From positions 1 through 64,000 of the forward strand of contig SXND01000234.1 of the NCBI GenBank assembly GCA_005777235.1: a DNA stretch of 64,000 nt, given 5' to 3'. Shown piece by piece: positions 58,430-64,000 of this stretch. The notes beneath the pieces were generated by a model. The model saw nothing but the letters and a program-made list of their open reading frames with translations. It was not told the DNA's origin and did no database searches. The stretch's first letter is position 1, and every line of letters starts with the position of its first letter. Origin of the DNA: Pseudomonadota bacterium (GTDB taxonomy: Bacteria > Tectomicrobia > Entotheonellia > Entotheonellales > Entotheonellaceae). Made by a program: the position numbers and the translations under genes.

Positions 58430-58933
58430 ATGGCCATTCGTATCCTGACTGCGCCTGATCTCGCCGAGTTTACTCGGCTCCGCATCGAGGCTTTAAGCTA
58501 GGAGCCCTATGCGTTTGCCCGGGCCCCAGACGATACGCCCTTGTGGCCCGCAGACAACGTGGCGGCCCGTATGCGTGCCGTGTCTGCGGGCAATTTCCTG
58601 GTCGGGGCGTTCTCCGGCGTGCAGATAGTCGGTCAGGCCGGGTTCGTACGCCATGACGGACGCAAAATGTGTCATAAAGGACACATCTGGGGAGTCTATG
58701 TGGCGGCGGTGGCGCGAGGCCACGGGCTGGCCAGGGCCATGCTCACCCAGATCTTGAACCGGGCGCGGAGTTATCCTGGGTTGGAGCAAGTCTCGCTGGG
58801 CGTATCGGTGTCCCAAACCGCGGCGCGTCGTCTCTATAGCACTTGAGGCTTCGCGGTCTATGGGTATGAGAAGCATGCGCTGAAAATTGGCGACACCTAC
58901 ATGGATGAGGAGCACATGGTACTGTGGTTGTAG
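58430..58933 (+). pseudogene. GNAT acetyltransferase with two in-frame stops
   Basis: From ATG 58430 (GGAGAGG upstream) the frame reads AIRILTAPDLAEFTRLRIEA, then TAG (58499-58501), EPYAFARAPDD, GNFLVGAFSGVQIVGQAGFV, the acetyl-CoA motif region VAAVARGHGLARAMLTQIL, VSLGVSVSQTAARRLYS, then TGA (58844-58846), then GFAVYGYEKHALKIGDTYMD to a normal stop at 58931. All 168 codons stay in one frame. Family members have YxxLGFxxYG at the second lesion. Two point mutations explain it. Confidence 0.82.
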
Positions 58934-58971
58934 GGATGCCCCGCGCCTGCTGGGCCGGCGTCGCCGCGTCG

Positions 58972-59193
58972 CTACGCTAGAGAGTCCGCGCCGTTGCCAT
59001 GGATCAACTGGCCAATGCTGTACCGCGCCTCATCGGTGGCCAGGAAGACCATTACGTCCGCGATGTCCTCCGACTCGGCCAGACGCCCCACCGGCAGTTA
59101 CCGCGCCAGTGCCGCGACACCCTCTGCGGTGTTGCCCAGGCGGGGCATGGCGGTATTGGTCACGCCATGGGCAATGGCCTTGACGCGCATACC
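58972..59193 (-). pseudogene. C-terminal remnant of an SDR oxidoreductase
   Basis: GMRVKAIAHGVTNTAMPRLG, then TAA (59098-59100), then LPVGRLAESEDIADVMVFLA, TDEARYSIGQLIHGNG: the last third of a short-chain dehydrogenase (GIRVNAIAPG...RLAEPEDIADVVVFLASDEA). The N-terminal two thirds are gone. The rest of the stretch up to 59542 has no gene; it includes a partial TGGGAGCGC repeat (59309-59338) and a perfect ACCAGGGG/CCCCTGGT hairpin (59424-59444). Confidence 0.7.
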
Positions 59194-59542
59194 GTGACGC
59201 TTTGCTGGGCAGAACGCCTACGAAGCCTCTCTCGGTTGGGGGTGGACTGCCTTGACGGTCACACGGACTGGTCGGCGCGTGGTCTGCGGCGCGCTGATGG
59301 GCTTTGTGCCTGGGAGCGCGGGCGTCCCACCCGCTCTGACAAACGGCCCGGCGGGCCGCGCTCCGAGAGCGGGTCCATCTACATGTTCTGTCAAAAATTT
59401 GACACAAGGAAAAAATATCGCGGACCAGGGGCACATCCCCTGGTCTCTCTGCCGACAGGGCTCTGCCCTCCGGGCCTAGAGTCCGGTCGGCTCCCCACAC
59501 ATGCAAAACCCGTCAAGAGTAAAAGGGTAAAAGGGCAAAGGG

Positions 59543-61213
59543 TTAGGGGACTGCCCTCAGCAGGCGAAAGCCCAGGATGTCGCTGCGGCCGCCCGGGACG
59601 ATGTGGCCGCGGCCCGCCGCCCGGCAGTCGCCGGCACCGTTGCCCCAGCTCCCGCCCCGGATCACCCGATAGGCGCCTGCTGCTGCAGCCCCCGCAGCAC
59701 CCACTGCAGGATCGACTGCAGCAGTTCCTGCAGCAGCTCTCTTTTTATACGCCTCGCTATCGTATATATCCTGCACCAACTCCCACACGTTCCCATGCAT
59801 GTCATGCAGTCCCCACGCGTTCGGCTGCAGCGTGCCTACCGGATGTGTCATCCAGCCAGCATTCGCGTGATACCACGCATAGCGCGCGAGCTGGCGCTCA
59901 TCATCACCATAGCAGTACGCTGCTGAGGAGCCAGCTCGCGCCGCGTATTCCCACTCGGCTTCTGTTGGCAGACGATACCCTGCGCCAGGTTCGCGGGTAT
60001 TGAGCTGCTGCAGAAAGTGCTGCACATCCTCCCAGGATACCCTCTCGACTGGACGTCGGAGATCTCCAACAAAGCAACTGGGGTTATCCCCCATGATGGC
60101 CTGCCACTGCGCTTGCGTCACCGGATATATCCCCATGGCAAAGGGCTGGCTGAGGCGCACCGTATGCACGGGCTTTTCATCATCAGACCCCGTCGCTGAG
60201 CCCATACGAAACTCCCCGGCGGGCAGCGTGGCGAAGACCAAGCCCAGGCTGTTCGTCCAGACGTGCTGCAGGCGTTGCACTTGCGCTACGGGCACGGCCA
60301 GGAGGCCATAGCGCGTCTGCACCGGCAGCGGATCGGGCGCCGTGATCGTGCCAGTCTGTGAGCTGCCATCATCAAGGCCCAGGCGTCCATCCACTAGTGC
60401 GACAATTTCCGCACTGTCAAGCTGCAGCGTCTCCACCGCGGTGGTAAAGGTCAACGGCACCTCGATACGGCCCATGAGGCGCTGTCCGCCCTCCAGGCTG
60501 AGGCACAGCGCGGCGCTGGCCTCCTGGGACTGCGCTGCCGCCTGGTAGGCCAGCGGCTGCAGCTGCTCGACTGGCAGGCTACGGTCGCGGCGTGGCGTGT
60601 GCACCGTGAGGGTGTCATTACTCAGCAGGCCGTGCAGCACCGTACCATCGGCAAACGTCCAGCGTTCGCCGTGTACGCTGACCAGTGCGCCCTCGGGCCC
60701 CTCCAAGCGCCCGCCGAGGGGCGAGGCCAGAGTGAGCGGCTGCGTCACGTCCCCGCGCACCGTGTCGCCGCTGCGCAGGGTGAGGGTGAGATCGCGCAGC
60801 GGCACCACCAGCTCCACCTGGCCGGGCGGCGGGGCCGTGGTGGCCGGGCGGGGCGCCGGCGCGGGACGCACCCCGGACTGCCCTGGCGCGGGGGACGCGC
60901 TCGGCAGCAGCCCCAGGGCCACAGCCCACGACTCCACGGCCCACCGGGCCGCCTGCGCTTCGAAAGGTGCCTGGTCTAGCAGGTTCTGCGTCAGCCGGGG
61001 CAGCAGCAGCGCCACCGGCTGCTGCTGTACGCCATCCATCAGGGCCTGGTACAGGCCATGCTCCAGAGCCCAGAGCAAGGCGGTGCGCTGACGCTGGCTC
61101 ATATCCTGCGGATGATCGCTCAGCAGGCTGCGACAGCGTTTCGGGTCAGTCGCCAGCGTGTGGCCATATTGGGTGATGAGTTGCACGAGCAGGTATCGGG
61201 GACGGTCATCCAT
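59543..61213 (-). CDS. DGR target: FGE-sulfatase (C-type-lectin-like fold) protein with variable C-terminus
   Basis: A 556-residue protein from ATG 61213 (GGAG nine bases upstream). The N-terminal ~95 residues form a conserved helical domain (YLLVQLITQYGHTLATDPKR, LLSDHPQ, FEAQAARWAVESWAVALG). A Pro/Ala linker and ~190 beta-rich residues follow, then the formylglycine-generating-enzyme-like domain from ~325 (PAGEFRMGS, YPVTQAQWQAIMG, RLPTEAEWEYAARAG, WGLHDMHGNVWELVQD). The last ~40 residues (RVIRGGSWGNGAGDCRAA onward) are the variable repeat. An Ala-rich insertion lies just before it. No signal peptide. The domain is probably a ligand-binding scaffold, not an enzyme. Confidence 0.88.
   Translation of the reverse strand: MDDRPRYLLVQLITQYGHTLATDPKRCRSLLSDHPQDMSQRQRTALLWALEHGLYQALMDGVQQQPVALLLPRLTQNLLDQAPFEAQAARWAVESWAVALGLLPSASPAPGQSGVRPAPAPRPATTAPPPGQVELVVPLRDLTLTLRSGDTVRGDVTQPLTLASPLGGRLEGPEGALVSVHGERWTFADGTVLHGLLSNDTLTVHTPRRDRSLPVEQLQPLAYQAAAQSQEASAALCLSLEGGQRLMGRIEVPLTFTTAVETLQLDSAEIVALVDGRLGLDDGSSQTGTITAPDPLPVQTRYGLLAVPVAQVQRLQHVWTNSLGLVFATLPAGEFRMGSATGSDDEKPVHTVRLSQPFAMGIYPVTQAQWQAIMGDNPSCFVGDLRRPVERVSWEDVQHFLQQLNTREPGAGYRLPTEAEWEYAARAGSSAAYCYGDDERQLARYAWYHANAGWMTHPVGTLQPNAWGLHDMHGNVWELVQDIYDSEAYKKRAAAGTAAVDPAVGAAGAAAAGAYRVIRGGSWGNGAGDCRAAGRGHIVPGGRSDILGFRLLRAVP
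59547..59668 (-). repeat. DGR variable repeat (VR)
   Basis: This 122 bp segment matches the template repeat at 62241-62362 at a fixed offset of 2694. Across the mutagenised core 13 of 14 differences fall on template adenines (11 A-to-G, 2 A-to-T on the coding strand); the other is one C-to-T. Two further differences near the gene's 3' end (59554-59555) fall in the presumed homing region. Nine AAC/GAT/GAC codons have become Gly, Asp, Val, Ser or Ile. It ends at the target gene's stop codon, the usual position. Confidence 0.92.
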
Positions 61214-61248
61214 ACATTGCGTCTCCTCAGTCAGTACGATCGCGGGCC

Positions 61249-61782
61249 TCATCCCCGGCGGCACGCTGACTGGCTTCGCGGTGCGCTTGCTTCTAAAGCG
61301 CGTTCACACAGCCGAGCGCTAATCCAGAGGTCAGGACGCCGCTTGATGGTCTCCATGAGCTGGCCGAAGGTGTGGAACGAGAGGTGGTGGTGACGCCAGG
61401 CAGCGAGCAAGAGACCCACCGTCCCTTTGAGAGGTAGTCCGAGTCCACGCGCCGCGTGTCGCGCGTGTTCATTGTCGATCAGCACCCAGTCGGTGACCTG
61501 CTGCTGGGCCAGGACAAGCACTTCGATCTCACCAGCATCCAACGGCTGTGCCCAGTTTGGGAGGGATACGGGCATGGCCACGTCCACCACCTGGATCGCG
61601 GCCTGACGCACGAGGGCCTCAACGGCTGGCGCCTCAGCAGCGCCAAGACGCAAGCCGTTGCTGACCACTTCGTGATAGACCTCCCGTGGGATGCGGATCA
61701 TGCCATAGAGCCTGGCCAACAGCGGCAGGTGGCCCAGCTTGCCCAGGGCAATGAGCGGGCCAGCGTTACTCACTACGTTCAT
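61249..61782 (-). CDS. DUF3368 PIN-like toxin
   Basis: A 177-residue PIN-fold RNase-like protein, with the family start VVSNAGPLIALGKLG (first Asp replaced by Asn, as is common in DUF3368), PREVYHEVV, LDAGEIEVLVLAQQ near residue 95, VLIDNEHARHAARGLGL near residue 115 and KGTVGLLLAAW. Its ATG overlaps the antitoxin stop (ATGA). The pair lies between the DGR template and the target gene. Toxicity is inferred from family and partner. Confidence 0.85.
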   Translation of the reverse strand: MNVVSNAGPLIALGKLGHLPLLARLYGMIRIPREVYHEVVSNGLRLGAAEAPAVEALVRQAAIQVVDVAMPVSLPNWAQPLDAGEIEVLVLAQQQVTDWVLIDNEHARHAARGLGLPLKGTVGLLLAAWRHHHLSFHTFGQLMETIKRRPDLWISARLCERALEASAPRSQSACRRG

Positions 61783-62042
61783 GCCAACTCCTCGCCGATG
61801 GTCTCATCCCCCACCAGCGCTTGCACCCCATGGGCCACCGCATACTGCATCATCTCCCTCAACGACACGCCGGCCAGCCGGGCGGCTTTCCAGAGGGAGA
61901 TCTCCCCATGCTGATAACGTGTCAGGCTCTGGGCTTTGTGCACTTCCTGCAAACCGAGACGAAGTACCTCCGGCAGGGTGTCATGATACGGAGCGAGTTG
62001 GGCAGAGAGTTCGTCAGGGATGGCAATGGTCACCGTCGGCAT
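61779..62042 (-). CDS. UPF0175 family antitoxin
   Basis: An 87-residue protein: TVTIAIPDELSAQL at the N-terminus (ribbon-like strand), then LRLGLQEVHKAQSL and the helix-turn-helix signature GEISLWKAARLAGVSLREMM. AGGAGG lies upstream of ATG 62042. It overlaps the DUF3368 toxin gene by four bases; UPF0175-DUF3368 is a recognised toxin-antitoxin pairing. The frame upstream to 62690 is open by chance through the template repeat. Confidence 0.87.
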   Translation of the reverse strand: MPTVTIAIPDELSAQLAPYHDTLPEVLRLGLQEVHKAQSLTRYQHGEISLWKAARLAGVSLREMMQYAVAHGVQALVGDETIGEELA

Positions 62043-62240
62043 AGGTTGGCCTCCTGGTGTGTGAGAGGGCGTCAAGATGGCAACCCGCAGGTACCGCGAC
62101 GGCCGTCGTACTGTCTCGCACAGCCTACCAGACGTCGCGGCCATAGGCTCTTTGGCTGGCCAGTGGCCAGCGCCGGATGCCGCACCTGGACAGATCCTTG
62201 GGCGCACAGGGGCCGTCCGTAGACGTCCCCTTCTGGCCAC

Positions 62241-62362
62241 GGGACTGTGCTCAGCAGGCGAAAGCCCGGGTTGTCGTTGCGGTTGCCCGGGTCGATGTGG
62301 TTGCGGTTCGCCGCCCGGCAGTTGCCGGCATCGTTGTTCCAGCTCCCGCCCCGGATCACCCG
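62241..62362 (-). repeat. DGR template repeat (TR)
   Basis: The 122 bp donor copy. On the minus strand it reads as the FGE C-terminus with many AAC codons (SWNNDAGNCRAANRNHIDPG, NRNDNPGF), the pattern that lets adenine-specific mutagenesis reach many amino acids. No FGE gene precedes it. It lies between the toxin-antitoxin pair and the HigA relic, ~835 bases downstream of the reverse transcriptase stop. The flanking 62043-62240 and 62363-62714 hold no gene apart from the palindrome at 62470. Confidence 0.92.
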
Positions 62363-62469
62363 CTGGGCACCTGCACGGTGGGCACCCTGGCGGAGAGGAT
62401 AGCGTATCACGTGGCGGGAGGAAAGGCCCTGCAGGAGACCCAGCGCACTGTGATGATGCAAGGCCTTGT

Positions 62470-62529
62470 CCTGGGAGCGCGGGCGTCCCGCCCGCCTCCG
62501 GAGCGGGCGAGACGCCCGCGCTCCCAGGG
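62470..62529. repeat. Palindromic repeat of the TGGGAGCGCG family
   Basis: CCTGGGAGCGCGGGCGTC at the left is the inverse of GACGCCCGCGCTCCCAGG at the right, with inner GCCCGC/GCGGGC arms. It is a near-perfect 18 bp stem located between the template repeat and the HigA relic. Related copies are scattered through the window. Confidence 0.65.
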
Positions 62530-62714
62530 TCGGACAAGCCAACAACCAACAACTGAATGACCCTGGGAGACCTTGCGCACCGTCGACGTGCGGTCGCAGC
62601 GTGCGGCACAGGTCTCCGCGACAAGGCCATGGTCCTGGCACAGGCCTGCACGCGCTGCCTGGTGGCAGACGTTCCAAGCTGTCGACCCACGCCCGGTGCG
62701 GTACTGCGTCAGTG

Positions 62715-63095
62715 CTACTTGATCAGCAGATCGGCTGGAATGCCTCAGTGCTCTCGCAGTTGCGCAATTTGTGGCAGTGACAGACTACCGGTCCCTTGCA
62801 AAAAGGTCCGCAGTGGGTTTTCGCCTCCCAACCATTGCCTTAAATCCGCCTGTGAAAAACCTTTTTGCTCTAACATAAAGGTCACGACATCTTGCGGCGT
62901 TGTGAGCTGCCCAAGGGGAAAGGATGCCTCTTCATAGGCGTGTACGAGCACCGAGAGAAATTCTAGCCGCTCGTAGTCCTCGGAACAGGGTGGTGGATCC
63001 AGGTCAAGAAGCTGGTCAATTTCCACCACGGCAGCCGTATATTCGGTGGCGTTGCGTAAAACATGCGGTTTGGTAAAGTCAAGCAGTTCAGCCAT
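62715..63095 (-). pseudogene. HigA-type antitoxin with a premature TGA near its C-terminus
   Basis: From ATG 63095: TKPHVLRNATEYTAAVVEID, LLDLDPPPCSEDYERLEFLS, FPLGQLTTPQDVVTFMLEQK (start of the XRE-like helix-turn-helix), GFSQADLRQWLGG, then QIAQLREH, TGA at 62745-62747, then GIPADLLIK and a normal TAG at 62715. Family members end LREHFGIPADLLI or similar, so one codon was hit ten codons from the end. The truncated 116-residue product keeps the whole DNA-binding part and might still work. Confidence 0.75.
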
Positions 63096-63102
63096 GCTCG
63101 CC

Positions 63103-63165
63103 TCACGTGCCGTGATGTTGTGGGGTGTGGCCGTGCTGTAAGCGCTGCCGTGTGATCACGTGCAT
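63103..63165 (-). pseudogene. Remnant of a HigB-type toxin gene
   Basis: Just ahead of the HigA relic, ATG 63165 opens a 20-codon frame beginning MHVITRQRLQ, which matches the N-terminus of HigB mRNA interferases (MHVISRKRL), then degenerates and stops at 63103. The rest of the ~100-codon toxin is absent. An internal deletion that kept both ends of the gene would produce this. Confidence 0.5.
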
Positions 63166-63196
63166 CGGTCTCGAGGCTCCCGCTGCCCTGCGCCCC

Positions 63197-64000
63197 TCAC
63201 TCCCACAAGCGCCGCCGGGCTGTCAGCGTATTGGCATGCTGTGCATGCCCTAGCCGACTGGCCACAGAGCGGCGCAACGTGTCTTGGTCCATCCGCCCGG
63301 CCTGATACGCCGCTTCGCGCCGCCGGATACGGCGCTGCCAGCGCGCCCACTTGCGCCCATCCACCCGCAGCAGGCCGGGAAAGATGCGCAAGCCAAGAAA
63401 CGGCAGGCCCTGTGTCACTGGCATGACGCGCACCACTTCGTCTTTGAGCTGCAGATGCAAGTCGTCATGCAGAAAGGCGCGCACCACGGCCAGCGTCTCA
63501 TGCAAAAACGGCTTGTCCGGCGCAAACAGCAGCACATCGTCCATATAGCGCACATAGCCCGGACAGCGCAGACGGTCTTTGACCAGATGATCGAGGGGGC
63601 TCAAATACAGGTTGGCAAAATACTGACTCGTGAGGTTGCCAATCGGCACGCCCTGGCCGGGGGCGCCCGTGGGCAGAGGGTGGTCGATGATGTGATCGAG
63701 CAGGGCCAGCAGGGCAGGGTCTTTCAAGAAGCGCCGTAGCAGGCGCTTCAAGACCGCGTGGTCGATGGTCTCGAAGTAATGGCGCATGTCTCCCTGCAAC
63801 ACATAGGGCCACTGGCGGGCAAAGTGCTGGGCACGGCGCACCGCGGCGTGGGTGCCTTTACCACGCCGGCAGGCGTAGGTGTCGTGGATGAGGGTGGCCT
63901 CGAAGAGTGGATCGAGCACATGGCAGATGGCGTGCTGCACCACGCGGTCGCGGAACGCTGCAGCGCAGATCTGACGGCGCTTGGGTTCAAAGATGGTAAA
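63197..64000 (-). CDS. DGR reverse transcriptase (partial; N-terminus beyond the window)
   Basis: The C-terminal 267 residues are in the window and the frame is open through base 64000. Visible motifs: FEPKRRQICAAAFRDRVVQH, motif A LQGDMRHYFETIDH (catalytic Asp), motif B QGVPIGNLTSQYFANLYLSP with the IGxLxSQ form typical of DGR enzymes, motif C RYMDDVLLFA (two catalytic Asp) and downstream QGLPFLGLRIFPG. It copies the template RNA with adenine infidelity. No avd gene is visible on this side. Confidence 0.93.
   Translation of the reverse strand, partial: FTIFEPKRRQICAAAFRDRVVQHAICHVLDPLFEATLIHDTYACRRGKGTHAAVRRAQHFARQWPYVLQGDMRHYFETIDHAVLKRLLRRFLKDPALLALLDHIIDHPLPTGAPGQGVPIGNLTSQYFANLYLSPLDHLVKDRLRCPGYVRYMDDVLLFAPDKPFLHETLAVVRAFLHDDLHLQLKDEVVRVMPVTQGLPFLGLRIFPGLLRVDGRKWARWQRRIRRREAAYQAGRMDQDTLRRSVASRLGHAQHANTLTARRRLWE

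Noticed and set aside
59424-59444. ACCAGGGG/CCCCTGGT hairpin as the DGR target-recognition cruciform
   Set aside because: It lies ~100 bases past the variable repeat, whereas the known elements sit within a few bases of the homing sequence and have a GNRA-like loop; here the loop is five bases.
62072-62677. Open frame through the template repeat as a real FGE-like protein
   Set aside because: Only the template segment resembles FGE; the flanks translate a palindromic repeat and unrelated sequence. The template commonly keeps a readable frame.

Overview
The window comes from a high-GC, Gram-negative bacterial chromosome. Evidence for an outer membrane is a TonB-dependent receptor, two other beta-barrel proteins, a LolA-like protein with a LolCDE-like transporter, and a lipoprotein. 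The mixture resembles large environmental genomes such as the Tectomicrobia/Entotheonella type: luciferase-like monooxygenases, MmgE/PrpD, amidohydrolases, alpha/beta hydrolases, TIR and TPR genes, formylglycine-generating-enzyme (FGE) fold proteins and many toxin-antitoxin genes. That assignment is inference only. No rRNA, tRNA or CRISPR array was recognised.

Layout. 0-6 kb: flavin monooxygenase, MmgE/PrpD, hydrolase, NHL propeller, Uma2 nuclease-like protein. 6-9 kb: a broken periplasmic TPR gene and a membrane TIR gene that share a beta-sandwich module. 9-11.4 kb: cobalamin genes cobK (minus) and cobH-cobI (plus). 11.4-19 kb: thiolase, then a signalling group (TonB receptor with a frameshift, YfiR-like protein, hybrid histidine kinase), a lone receiver and a cold-shock protein. 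19-28 kb: monooxygenase, hydrolase, zincin, SDR, a sugar-type ABC importer and a beta-barrel protein. 28.8-33.6 kb: lipoprotein propeller, polysaccharide deacetylase, a nonsense-interrupted TPR gene, alcohol dehydrogenase and two copies of a ~131 bp MITE. 33.9-39.1 kb: a five-gene envelope export operon (LolA-like, two FtsX permeases, ATPase, barrel). 39.1-40.4 kb: an IS200/IS605-type TnpB element. 41.7-45.4 kb: a small sulfur-oxidation island (flavocytochrome c FccAB, SoxYZ, YeeE/TsuA-like). 45-58 kb: amidohydrolases, a ThDP enzyme, an M24 peptidase, an integron-type integrase relic, a 1391-residue membrane protein of unknown family and a hydrolase. 57.9-59.2 kb: a graveyard of decayed genes.

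The most striking system is at 59.5-64 kb, on the minus strand: a diversity-generating retroelement (DGR). It has a reverse transcriptase running off the window end, a 122 bp template repeat (62241-62362), and a matching variable repeat (59547-59668) forming the last ~40 codons of an FGE-fold (C-type-lectin-like) target gene. Within the core repeat, 13 of 14 mismatches fall at template adenines. An apparently intact UPF0175-DUF3368 toxin-antitoxin pair lies between template and target gene, and a decayed HigBA pair lies between template and reverse transcriptase.

A second theme is decay by single nonsense codons with the frame preserved on both sides. I count at least twelve such codons, using all three stops, plus two frameshifts, mainly in TIR/TPR, antitoxin, acetyltransferase, integrase and one FtsX permease gene. 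They suggest point-mutation decay (often compatible with C-to-T or G-to-A changes) or sequencing error, not recoding.
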